This document shows positions 1 to 7,783 of a DNA stretch of 52,362 nt, piece by piece. The position numbers were made by a program, and so were the translations under genes. How positions within the stretch are numbered: position 1 is the stretch's first letter; the number at the start of each line of letters is the position of its first letter. The DNA is from JBFELU01 sp041572755 (GTDB lineage Bacteria > Actinomycetota > Acidimicrobiia > Spongiisociales > UBA11373). The stretch spans positions 1-52,362 of the forward strand of contig JBFFRY010000018.1 of assembly GCA_041572755.1 (NCBI GenBank), given 5' to 3'. The notes under the pieces are model-generated. The model saw only the letters and a list, made by a program, of their open reading frames with translations, was not told the DNA's origin and ran no database searches.

Positions 1-300
1 AGCGCCGCAAGGAGACGGCGGTCTGGCCTGAAGAGGAATACGAGGAGTATGCGGAGCCGGCCGATGAGTGGGCCGAGGAGCCGAGCGAGGGGGTCGGTGA
101 GTCGGTGGGGGAGGCTGCCGGGGAGTGGGCCGAGTGGGTCGAGGAGCCCGGGGAGGCCGCGGTGGAGTGGGTCGAGGAGCCGGTGGCGAAGCGGCGCTGG
201 TGGCAGCGCCGCAAGGAGACGGCGGTCTGGCCTGAAGAGGAATACGAGGAGTATGCGGAGCCGGCCGAGGAGCCGATCGAGGGGGTTGGTGAAGGTGTCT
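1..300 (+). repeat. In-frame 204-bp direct repeat inside the cdsA acidic extension
   Basis: Bases 1-64 and 205-268 are identical, offset by 204 bp (68 codons), so the reading frame is kept. Similarity continues past base 268 with a small indel around a Glu-Glu-Pro rich stretch. The left copy starts at or before the window edge, so more copies may lie upstream. The repeats encode RRKETAVWPEEEYEEY-type blocks. Confidence 0.9.
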
Positions 301-1916
301 CCGTCGAGGAGTTCGCCGAGGAGCCCGGGGAGGCCGCGGCGGAGTGGGCCGAGGAGCCGATGGCAGGAATCGACGAGGGGTGGCTCGAAGAGCCCGTCGT
401 CGAAGCGAGCCCCGACCGGGGAGACGAACTCTTTGGTGAGCCTCCGGCGGTGCCCGAACCGGAGCCGACCGCTGAGTCTGTGGACCCACCCCTCGTCGAA
501 GCGGTCGAACCCCGGATCCCCGGCGACACCGATGTTCCCCCGGAGCCGGAGGGCATCACCGAAACAGAGGCCGAGTGGCAGGGCGATGCCACCGCCATCC
601 CGCGCGCCTGGTTCGCCGAGGTCGATGAGGATGAAGTCGACGTGCCTCCGTTGGAGCCTGCCGACGCAGAGTGGGCCGACCTTCCCGAGACGCCCAAGGT
701 GGGTGAGACACTCGAACTGTTCGAACCGGAGACGGGTCCGCCGCCGCCACCCCCCGACACCCCGATGGCCCCCCCGGCCCCCGCCGATTGGGAGGACCGG
801 GTCGACGAGCTGGTTGCCGAGGCCGGTGAGGTCGCGCCGGAATCCTCAGCCGAGGAGGTCGAGGAGCCCGTCGGAGACGAGGAGTCCGACGACTGGTTCG
901 TCGACGAAGACGACGAGTGGTCTGAGGAGATGTACTCCGGCGCCGTGACAACCGATCACCGAGGCCTCGCCGAGGCGATCGATGCCGCCGGCACCGAGGA
1001 ACGCGAGTGGCAGGCACTCTCCGCACCGATGCCGGGGCTAGAGACGGGCGTGGTGGGTTTCGAGGACGTCGAAGACCTCGGCACCGACGAGGAATACGTC
1101 GAACCCAGCCGCTCCGACCTCGGTCTTCGGATCGTGACGGGCTTGATCCTCGTCGGCTTGCTGCTGGGGTCGTTGTGGGCGGGGGGAGCGGCGCTGGGGC
1201 TCTTCATCGGGCTGATCATCATGATCGGCCTGATCGAGTTCTACACCACGCTGCGGCAGCGGGGCTACCAGCCGGTAGCGCTCTTCGGGTACTTGGGTGG
1301 AGCCGGGTTGCTGGTCGCCTCCTGGTTCCACGGACCGATCGCCGTGCCGGCCGGGGTCTTCCTCACCGCAATCGTCGTGTTCTTCTTCTACGCCTTCGCA
1401 CCACAGCGCCGCAATGCCTTCACCAACGGCGCGTTGACGGTTCTCGGGGTTGCCTGGGTCGCCGGGACGGCCGCGTTTGCGATGCCGATCGTCGCTGCCG
1501 AGGAGTTCAGGACGCTCGTGATCGCCCTGGTGGTGGCGACGGTCGCCATGGACGTCGGTGCCTACGGCTTCGGGCGGGCGTGGGGATCGGCGCCGCTGGC
1601 TCCGATCCTCTCACCGAACAAGTCGATCGAAGGCCTTGCCGGGGGGGTGGTGCTGGCCATCGGCGCCGCACTGGCGACGGGTTGGCTCACGGAGCCCACC
1701 CTCGACGTGCGCGCCGGCGCAGCCCTCGGGCTCGTGGTGGCGGTCATGGCACCGCTGGGGGATCTCGCCGAGTCGATGTTCAAGCGCAGTCTCGGTGTGA
1801 AGGACATGGGGACCATCCTGCCGGGCCACGGTGGAATCCTCGACAGGGTGGATGCCTTCCTGTTCGTGCTTCCGGCTGCTTGGGTCCTGTACACCGCGCA
1901 GGGGTACCTGGGCTGA
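3..1916 (+). CDS. cdsA: Phosphatidate cytidylyltransferase with a long acidic repeat-bearing N-terminal extension (5' end outside window)
   Basis: Converts phosphatidic acid and CTP to CDP-diacylglycerol at the membrane, the branch point of phospholipid synthesis. The C-terminal part, from about base 1119, has several hydrophobic segments and the full CdsA signature at about bases 1773-1856 (S-x-F-K-R...K-D...GHGGILDRVD). The frame is open back to base 3 with no stop, so the gene begins upstream; a GTG at 105 is possible but not needed. Before the membrane part lie about 370 Glu/Pro/Ala-rich residues with in-frame repeats; ordinary CdsA proteins are about 270-300 residues in total, so this is a large cytosolic acidic extension. 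It is followed directly by dxr, the usual actinobacterial order. The enzyme call is firm; the extension's role is unknown. Confidence 0.93.
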   Translation, partial: RRKETAVWPEEEYEEYAEPADEWAEEPSEGVGESVGEAAGEWAEWVEEPGEAAVEWVEEPVAKRRWWQRRKETAVWPEEEYEEYAEPAEEPIEGVGEGVSVEEFAEEPGEAAAEWAEEPMAGIDEGWLEEPVVEASPDRGDELFGEPPAVPEPEPTAESVDPPLVEAVEPRIPGDTDVPPEPEGITETEAEWQGDATAIPRAWFAEVDEDEVDVPPLEPADAEWADLPETPKVGETLELFEPETGPPPPPPDTPMAPPAPADWEDRVDELVAEAGEVAPESSAEEVEEPVGDEESDDWFVDEDDEWSEEMYSGAVTTDHRGLAEAIDAAGTEEREWQALSAPMPGLETGVVGFEDVEDLGTDEEYVEPSRSDLGLRIVTGLILVGLLLGSLWAGGAALGLFIGLIIMIGLIEFYTTLRQRGYQPVALFGYLGGAGLLVASWFHGPIAVPAGVFLTAIVVFFFYAFAPQRRNAFTNGALTVLGVAWVAGTAAFAMPIVAAEEFRTLVIALVVATVAMDVGAYGFGRAWGSAPLAPILSPNKSIEGLAGGVVLAIGAALATGWLTEPTLDVRAGAALGLVVAVMAPLGDLAESMFKRSLGVKDMGTILPGHGGILDRVDAFLFVLPAAWVLYTAQGYLG

Positions 1917-3058
1917 GACCCCTCGTCGTCCTCGGTGTCACCGGTTCCATCGGGCGTCAGACGCTCGACGTAGCGGAGGATCTCGGAGTGCCGGTGGTCG
2001 CCATGGCTGCTCGCCGGGGCTCTGATGATTTGCTGGCTGCCGCCGCCCGTTTCCCCGAGGCCGCGGTCGGAGCCGCGGCGCCGACCCGGGCCGAGGAGCG
2101 CCGTTTGCGGGAAGCCTTGGGGGATCGGCTCGCGATCGGCAAGGAGGCGTTGACCGACTTCGCCGCATCCCGGGGGTGCACGGTCGTGAACGGGATCGTG
2201 GGGTCGGCAGGACTGCCTGCTTCGGTGACCGCACTGGAGGCGGGCAACCGGCTGGCCCTCGCCAACAAGGAGAGCCTCGTCGCCGGCGGGGAGGTCGTGA
2301 TCTCGGCCCTCGAGCGCGGCGGCGGCGAGCTGATCCCGGTCGATTCCGAACACTCCGCGTTGGCACAATGCCTGCAGGGTGAGGATCCCGCATCGGTGCG
2401 GCGCCTCATCCTGTCGGCGTCGGGCGGGCCTTTTCGTGGTTGGGAGGCGGATGCGATGGCCGCCGTCACGCCGGAAGACGCGCTGCAGCATCCCACGTGG
2501 CGCATGGGAAACCGGATCACCATTGATTCGGCGACCCTCATGAACAAGGCGTTCGAAGTGATCGAAGCGCATTTCCTGTTCGGTCTCGACTACGACGACA
2601 TCTCGGTGGTGGTCCACCCTCAGAGCGTCGTTCACAGCCTCGTCGAGTTCGTCGACGGGTCCCTGAAAGCCCAGTTGGGGGAGCCGGACATGAGGGTGCC
2701 GATCCAGTATGCGATCACCCATCCGGCTCGGGCGGCGACGATCGGTCGACCGTCGTTCTCTCTCCCGGGGAGGTCGCTCGTCTTCGAGGACCCGGATCTC
2801 GATGCCTTTCCGTGCCTTCGGCTCGGGTATGAAGCGGGGCGGATGGGTGGCTCGGCGCCGGCGGTGCTGAATGCCGCCGACGAGATCGCAGTGCAGGCCT
2901 TCCTGGATGGGCGGATCGGGTTCGGGTCCATTGCCGTGGTCGTGGAACAGACTCTGGCGTCGGTCGCACCGCGTCCCGTCGGCTCCGTTGCCGAGGTGCT
3001 CGAAGTCGACGGTGAGGCGAGGAGGGTCGCCCAGCAGCACCTCGGTGGTTCGTGTTAG
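1913..3058 (+). CDS. dxr: 1-deoxy-D-xylulose 5-phosphate reductoisomerase
   Basis: Second step of the MEP isoprenoid pathway: DXP plus NADPH to MEP. Visible family motifs are the N-terminal dinucleotide motif GVTGSIG, then LANKESLV, PVDSEHSAL, SASGGPFR, and the long HPTWRMGNRITIDSATLMNK block that binds substrate and metal. With a CTG start at 1913 the protein is 381 residues, the family's usual size, and begins LRPLVVLGVTGSIG, exactly where homologues begin. That CTG overlaps the cdsA stop as CTGA and has AGGGG at 1900-1904, 8 nt upstream. The only nearby alternative is a TTG at 1880 that adds 11 atypical residues. ispG of the same pathway lies two genes downstream. Confidence 0.93.
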   Translation: MRPLVVLGVTGSIGRQTLDVAEDLGVPVVAMAARRGSDDLLAAAARFPEAAVGAAAPTRAEERRLREALGDRLAIGKEALTDFAASRGCTVVNGIVGSAGLPASVTALEAGNRLALANKESLVAGGEVVISALERGGGELIPVDSEHSALAQCLQGEDPASVRRLILSASGGPFRGWEADAMAAVTPEDALQHPTWRMGNRITIDSATLMNKAFEVIEAHFLFGLDYDDISVVVHPQSVVHSLVEFVDGSLKAQLGEPDMRVPIQYAITHPARAATIGRPSFSLPGRSLVFEDPDLDAFPCLRLGYEAGRMGGSAPAVLNAADEIAVQAFLDGRIGFGSIAVVVEQTLASVAPRPVGSVAEVLEVDGEARRVAQQHLGGSC

Positions 3059-3101
3059 CCCACTCGGCCGGTAGCGTCATACCCGTTGTGCGGAGTCGGC
3101 G

Positions 3102-4211
3102 TTGATCGGCGGTCTCATCGTCCTGTTCGGGATCATCTCGATGGTGATGATCCACGAGGCGGGCCACTTCTTCGCGGCCAAGGCGCTCGGGATGAAGGCG
3201 ACCGAATTCTTCTTTGGCTTCGGACCCAAGTTGTGGTCCACCAAGAGAGGCGAGACCGAGTACGGGATCAAGGGGATTCCCCTCGGCGGGTACGTGCGCA
3301 TCGTCGGCATGAACCTCTACGAGGAGGTCGATGCCGCCGACGAGGGCCGGACGTACCGGGAGAAGGAGTTCTGGAAGAAGTCGGTCGTGGTTCTGGCGGG
3401 CGTCGCCAGTCACTTCGTGGTCGCCTTCGTGATCTACCTGGTCATCTTCACGATGGTCGGCGTCGGTCAGGTGACGACCACGCTGGCGGGCATATCGCCC
3501 ACCCTGGACGACGGCACCCAGAGCCCGGCGGCCGCCGCCGGGCTTCAGGAGGGAGACACGATTCTCGCTCTCGACGGAGTAGCGACCGAGGATTGGGTCG
3601 ATCTCGTCGACGCCATCGCCGCCCGGCCCGGTGAGTCGGTGACCCTCGCGGTGGAACGCGGCGGGGAGCGCCTGACCGTACCGGTGGACCTGGCTGCGGT
3701 GGACGACGAGGCGGGCGGCAAGCGGGGCTTCCTCGGGGTGCGGCCGTCCCAGACGACCGAGCGCGTCGGGCCCATCAGCGGGATCGTCGACGCCGGTCAG
3801 GGGATCGTCGACGCGGTCGTGGCCAGCGCCCGGGGCATGTGGCAGCTGTTCAGCGGTCTCGGCGACCTGGTGGCCGCCACGGTGTCGGGCGATCAGGAGG
3901 CGATCGATGAGGTGCGCCCGGCGAGCCCCATCGGGCTGGTGCAGATCGGGGCATCGACCCAGCGGTTCGGGTTTGCCTTCACGCTCGAATTGGTCGCTCT
4001 CGTCAACGTGTTCGTGGCCTTGTTCAACGTGATTCCGATCTACCCGCTCGACGGCGGCCACTTTGCCGTGGCGTTGTACGAGCGGATTCGAGGGCGGCCG
4101 GCGGACGTTCGTAAGCTGGCTCCTGTGGCGGCCGCCGTGGTGATCTTCATGGTGTTGTTGGGGGTCCTGGCGATCTACCTCGACATCGCCCGCCCGTTCC
4201 GGCTGAATTGA
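3102..4211 (+). CDS. rseP: Site-2 protease family zinc metalloprotease (M50, RseP-like)
   Basis: Membrane-embedded protease that cuts transmembrane substrates such as anti-sigma factors. Residues 18-22 are the zinc-binding HEAGH in the first membrane helix. A PDZ domain spans about 130-205, and the second active-site motif NVIPIYPLDGGH is at about 309-320. The length of 369 residues is normal. The start is TTG: a stop (TAG at 3072) closes the frame just upstream, and GGAG at 3092-3095 is a well-spaced ribosome site. It lies between dxr and ispG, as in mycobacteria (Rv2869c region), with one base separating it from ispG. The substrate here is unknown. Confidence 0.92.
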   Translation: MIGGLIVLFGIISMVMIHEAGHFFAAKALGMKATEFFFGFGPKLWSTKRGETEYGIKGIPLGGYVRIVGMNLYEEVDAADEGRTYREKEFWKKSVVVLAGVASHFVVAFVIYLVIFTMVGVGQVTTTLAGISPTLDDGTQSPAAAAGLQEGDTILALDGVATEDWVDLVDAIAARPGESVTLAVERGGERLTVPVDLAAVDDEAGGKRGFLGVRPSQTTERVGPISGIVDAGQGIVDAVVASARGMWQLFSGLGDLVAATVSGDQEAIDEVRPASPIGLVQIGASTQRFGFAFTLELVALVNVFVALFNVIPIYPLDGGHFAVALYERIRGRPADVRKLAPVAAAVVIFMVLLGVLAIYLDIARPFRLN

Positions 4212-4212
4212 G

Positions 4213-5430
4213 ATGCCCCAGATGATCCCGCGTCGACCCACTCGGCAGATCTCCGTCGGCGGCGTGCTGGTGGGTGGCGATGCCCCGATCACGGTGCAGT
4301 CGATGACGACCACCAAGACGGCCGACGTCGACGGCACCCTGGCCCAGGTCTACGCCCTGGGGGCGGCGGGGGCCGACATCGTCAGGATCACCTGCAACGA
4401 CGTGGCCGCCGCCCGGGGTTTGGTGGAGATCGTGCCGCGGTCGCCGGTGCCGATCATCGCCGATATCCACTTCCAGTACCGGCTCGCCCTGGCCGCCCTC
4501 GAGGCCGGGGTGGCCGGTCTTCGCCTCAACCCCGGCAACATACGCAAACCGGAGCACATCAAGGCGGTCGCCAGAGCCGCGGCCGATCGCCGCGTCCCGA
4601 TCCGGGTCGGAGTGAACGCCGGATCTCTCGACAGGGATCTGTTGGAGCGCTACGGCGCGGCGGTGCCGGAGGCGTTGGTCGAGTCGGCCCTTCAAGAGAT
4701 CAGCCTCCTCGAGCAGGTCGGGTTCGAGGACATCAAGATCTCGGTGAAGCACTCGGATGTGCCTTCGATGGTGGCCTCCTACCGGCTGCTGTCGGAACGA
4801 GTCGACTATCCCTTGCACCTCGGGGTGACGGAGGCGGGTCCGCCTCCGGCCGGCTTGATGAAATCGGTGGCGGGGATCGCCGCGCTTCTTCTCGATGGCA
4901 TCGGAGACACCATCCGCTTCTCACTCACCGCCGATCCCGTCGAGGAGGCGGAAGCCGGCCGGAGGCTGCTCGAGCAACTCGGGCTCCGCGAACGGTCGAG
5001 TCTCGACCTGATCGCGTGTCCCTCGTGTGGCCGGGCGGAGATCGATGTGATGGCGGTGGCCCGGCAGGCTCAGGAAGCGCTCGAAGGAGAGAAGCTGCCG
5101 ATCCAGGTGGCGGTGATGGGCTGCGTCGTCAACGGACCCGGTGAGGCCCGGGAGGCCGACATCGGCATCGCCGCCGGCAGGGGGAAGGGGCACCTCTTCA
5201 TCAAGGGCAAGGTGGTTCGGGTGGTGCCGGAGCACGAGATGGTCGATGCCCTGCTGGATGAGGCGCGCAGGCTGGCCGATGAGGGCCTCGACGCCCGCCT
5301 CGCCGCCGCAGACGACCGCGCCGAGGAACTCGCTGCGGCCACCGCCCGGGATCTCCTCGAGGCCCAGGGTGACGCCAATCTGGTCGCCGAGCGGCGGGCG
5401 GCGGTGGAGAAGATCGCCGGGGGCGACTGA
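4213..5430 (+). CDS. ispG: 4-hydroxy-3-methylbut-2-en-1-yl diphosphate synthase
   Basis: Penultimate MEP-pathway step, reductively opening MEcPP to HMBPP with a [4Fe-4S] cluster. The N-terminal TIM-barrel half shows the characteristic VQSMTTTKTADVDGTLAQV stretch. The cluster cysteines are C269 and C272 (CPSC) and C304 in MGCVVNGPGE. At 405 residues it is the short bacterial GcpE form. The last 60 residues are an Ala/Glu-rich helix beyond the usual end. The start codon lies one base after the rseP stop, so translation is probably coupled. Together with dxr this makes a split MEP cluster. Confidence 0.95.
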   Translation: MPQMIPRRPTRQISVGGVLVGGDAPITVQSMTTTKTADVDGTLAQVYALGAAGADIVRITCNDVAAARGLVEIVPRSPVPIIADIHFQYRLALAALEAGVAGLRLNPGNIRKPEHIKAVARAAADRRVPIRVGVNAGSLDRDLLERYGAAVPEALVESALQEISLLEQVGFEDIKISVKHSDVPSMVASYRLLSERVDYPLHLGVTEAGPPPAGLMKSVAGIAALLLDGIGDTIRFSLTADPVEEAEAGRRLLEQLGLRERSSLDLIACPSCGRAEIDVMAVARQAQEALEGEKLPIQVAVMGCVVNGPGEAREADIGIAAGRGKGHLFIKGKVVRVVPEHEMVDALLDEARRLADEGLDARLAAADDRAEELAAATARDLLEAQGDANLVAERRAAVEKIAGGD

Positions 5431-5438
5431 GGCGCCAC

Positions 5439-5444
5439 TATCCT
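5439..5444 (+). promoter_or_regulatory. Candidate -10 element for proS
   Basis: TATCCT lies between the ispG stop and proS, followed by a ribosome site (CAGGAG, 5458-5463) and the ATG at 5470. It matches the hexamer seen before many genes in this window. Confidence 0.45.
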
Positions 5445-5469
5445 GCCGCCGATCCGATCAGGAGCGGCC

Positions 5470-7179
5470 ATGCGCTGGTCCCAGGCCCACATTCCGACGC
5501 TGCGAGAGGACCCCGCCGACGCCGAGGCGGTGAGTCACCGGCTCCTCGTTCGCGGCGGCTTCATCCGCCGTCTCATGGCGGGTTCATACTCCCTGCTGCC
5601 GCTGGGGATGCGAGTGGCCACGAAAGTCTCCAACATCATCCGTGAGGAGATGGACCGTATCGGGGGCCAGGAGTTCCTGCTGCCGGTCGTCCACCCCGGC
5701 GAGGTGTGGAAGCAAACCGGCCGATGGGACTCCGTGGGCGAGGAGCTGCTGCGCTTCAAGGATCGCCGCAACACCGACCTGGCGTTGGCGATGACGCACG
5801 AGGAGATCTTTGCCCTGTTGGCAGCCGAGATGTCGTCCTATCGCGATCTCCCTCAGATGTGGTACCACCTGCAGACGAAGTTCCGCGACGAACCCCGCCC
5901 GAAGGGCGGCTTGCTGCGGGTCCGGGAGTTCACCATGAAGGACTCCTACACCTTCGATCTGGACGAGGCCGGCCTCGACATCCAGTTCAAGCGGCACCAC
6001 GAGGCGTATCGGCGGATCTTCGAGCGAATGGGCATGGACACGATCGCCGTCGAAGCTTCTTCGGGCGTCATGGGCGGATCCGAGTCGGTGGAGTTCATGG
6101 TGGCCAGCGACGCCGGCGAGGACGACATCGCGGTATGCGGGTCCTGTGACTACGCCGCCAACACCGAGAAGGCGACGGCGCAGCTCCCCGAGGCCGCGGA
6201 TGAGCCCTGGCCGGGCGAGCCCGAGCGTCTCCCCACCCCCGGGATACGGACGATTGCGGCACTGGCGGAGGCCCACGACTTTGCCGCCGCCGATCGGCAG
6301 ATCAAGACCCTCGCCTACATGGTGGACGGGGAGATGAGGCTGGCGCTGTTGCGGGGCGATCACGAACTGATGGAGCAGAAGCTCATCGACGGGATGGGAA
6401 CGACGGACATCCGCCCGGCCGAGGCTCACGAGATCCGCAGTGCCCTCGGAGCCGACCCGGGCAGTCTGGGTGCCGTCGGGGTCGCCGAGTACCCGATCGT
6501 CGCCGATCCCGCTCTCCGGGGCCGAAGCAACATGGTGACCGGAGCCAACGAAGACGACTGGCACCTGCGGGGCGTGGACGTCGACAGGGACATCAAGGTC
6601 GGCCGCTGGCTCGATCTGCGCCGGGTCAAGGCCGGGGAGGCCTGCCCTCGATGCGGCGAGCCGCTGGACGTCGTTCGGGTCATCGAGGTGGGGCACATCT
6701 TCAAGCTCGGCACGACCTACTCGGAGCCTCTCGGGGCCGTGGTTCTCGATCCGGAGGGGAAGGAACGCCCGATCGTGATGGGCTCGTACGGTATCGGCGT
6801 GGGGAGGAACGTGGCGGCCGCCGTGGAGGCAAACCACGACGAGGATGGGATGGTCTGGCCGGTGTCGATCGCTCCCTACGAAGTGGTCGTCACCGCGGTG
6901 CAGCAGAACGACACCGTGACGGATGCGGCCGAGCAGATCTACCGAGGTCTCGGTGAGGCGGGCATCGATGTGATCCTCGACGACCGCGACGAACGGCCCG
7001 GTGTCAAGTTCGCCGATGCCGAACTGATCGGGATCCCGTACCGGATCACCGTCGGTCCCCGCAGTCTCGCCGACGGCGAGGTCGAGGTGATGCGGAGGAG
7101 GGATCGGACGGTGGAGCGGATCCCCCTCGGTGATGCCGTCGACGTGGTGGCGGCGGCGGTGACCACCCAACGTCGGTAG
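5470..7179 (+). CDS. proS: Prolyl-tRNA synthetase (bacterial type with editing insertion)
   Basis: Charges tRNA-Pro with proline. At 569 residues it is the bacterial ProS form. It has the class II catalytic core (TRGEVWKQTGRW-like region near 80, KDSYTFD motif near 160), an editing INS domain of about 180 residues in the middle (about residues 230-395), then a core segment ending in GSYGIGVGR and a C-terminal anticodon-binding domain. The start ATG has CAGGAG 6 nt upstream. A second, free-standing editing protein (YbaK-like) lies at 32818, so Ala and Cys mischarging of tRNA-Pro may be cleared by separate proteins. Confidence 0.96.
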   Translation: MRWSQAHIPTLREDPADAEAVSHRLLVRGGFIRRLMAGSYSLLPLGMRVATKVSNIIREEMDRIGGQEFLLPVVHPGEVWKQTGRWDSVGEELLRFKDRRNTDLALAMTHEEIFALLAAEMSSYRDLPQMWYHLQTKFRDEPRPKGGLLRVREFTMKDSYTFDLDEAGLDIQFKRHHEAYRRIFERMGMDTIAVEASSGVMGGSESVEFMVASDAGEDDIAVCGSCDYAANTEKATAQLPEAADEPWPGEPERLPTPGIRTIAALAEAHDFAAADRQIKTLAYMVDGEMRLALLRGDHELMEQKLIDGMGTTDIRPAEAHEIRSALGADPGSLGAVGVAEYPIVADPALRGRSNMVTGANEDDWHLRGVDVDRDIKVGRWLDLRRVKAGEACPRCGEPLDVVRVIEVGHIFKLGTTYSEPLGAVVLDPEGKERPIVMGSYGIGVGRNVAAAVEANHDEDGMVWPVSIAPYEVVVTAVQQNDTVTDAAEQIYRGLGEAGIDVILDDRDERPGVKFADAELIGIPYRITVGPRSLADGEVEVMRRRDRTVERIPLGDAVDVVAAAVTTQRR

Positions 7180-7231
7180 CCTGGTCCCTGCCCGCCCGGT
7201 GAGAGCCGGGTGGGGCCGGCGCGCGCTCTGG

Positions 7232-7237
7232 TATGCT
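7232..7237 (+). promoter_or_regulatory. Promoter -10 of the rimP-nusA-infB operon
   Basis: TATGCT, identical to the rpsO (16125) and DUF2269 (31799) hexamers. There is no clear -35. It would start RNA near 7244, giving a leader of about 60 nt that contains the terminator described next. A second hexamer, TAGCCT, begins with the proS stop codon at 7177. Confidence 0.6.
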
Positions 7238-7258
7238 GGCCAGCAACCGAGTGGACGC

Positions 7259-7292
7259 AATGAGTGGGCGCCCCGTGCCCGCTCGTTTTTTT
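7259..7292 (+). terminator. Intrinsic terminator in the rimP leader (probable attenuator)
   Basis: GAGTGGGC (7262-7269) pairs with GCCCGCTC (7277-7284) through 8 bp with one G-U. The helix can be extended by A-T pairs on the outside; the loop is 7 nt, and seven T residues follow at 7286-7292. It lies 12 nt before the rimP start and downstream of the TATGCT promoter, so it would stop transcripts before the operon unless relieved. It is the only hairpin with a T-tract that I found in the window. Confidence 0.8.
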
Positions 7293-7304
7293 GGAGAGCG
7301 GAAG

Positions 7305-7775
7305 ATGGACACCGACCGGCTGTGGCCCGAGATCGAGGGGTATCTCGATGCCGAGGGCATCGAGCTCGATGATCTCGCCTTGCGCGGCCGGGGCCGGGGC
7401 CGAATCCTCAAGGTGACGGTCGACGTCGAGAGTGGCCTCGATGTGGATCGAATCGCCGACCTGTCTCGCGGATTGTCGCGCCTCGTGGAAGACTCCATCG
7501 ACGGCCCGTTCACCCTGGAGGTGACGTCGCCCGGCCTGGAGCGGGAGCTTCGGCGTCGCGCCCACTACCGCAAATCGGTGGGCCGCGAGGTCGTGGTGAC
7601 CACGAGGACCCCGGTCGAGGGCGCCACGAACCATCGCGGGCTGCTCGACGCGGTCGGTGAAGAGCAATTCTCGGTGCGCATCGGCGACGATCTGCGGAGC
7701 ATCGCCTTCGACGCCGTCACCGGTGCGCGCACCGTATTCCGGTGGGAGCGGGCCCCGAAGCCGGGCCGTAAGTGA
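7305..7775 (+). CDS. rimP: Ribosome maturation factor RimP
   Basis: Needed for 30S subunit assembly. At 156 residues it has the two RimP domains: an N-terminal alpha/beta domain containing VTVDVESGLDVDRIADLSR, and LEVTSPGLERELRR leading into the C-terminal SH3-like domain with QFSVRIGD. The ATG at 7305 is chosen because homologues start here and the bases before it form the terminator; a GTG/TTG further upstream would translate through the hairpin. nusA follows 8 bases after the stop, the near-universal rimP-nusA pair. Confidence 0.93.
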   Translation: MDTDRLWPEIEGYLDAEGIELDDLALRGRGRGRILKVTVDVESGLDVDRIADLSRGLSRLVEDSIDGPFTLEVTSPGLERELRRRAHYRKSVGREVVVTTRTPVEGATNHRGLLDAVGEEQFSVRIGDDLRSIAFDAVTGARTVFRWERAPKPGRK

Positions 7776-7783
7776 GGTAGACG

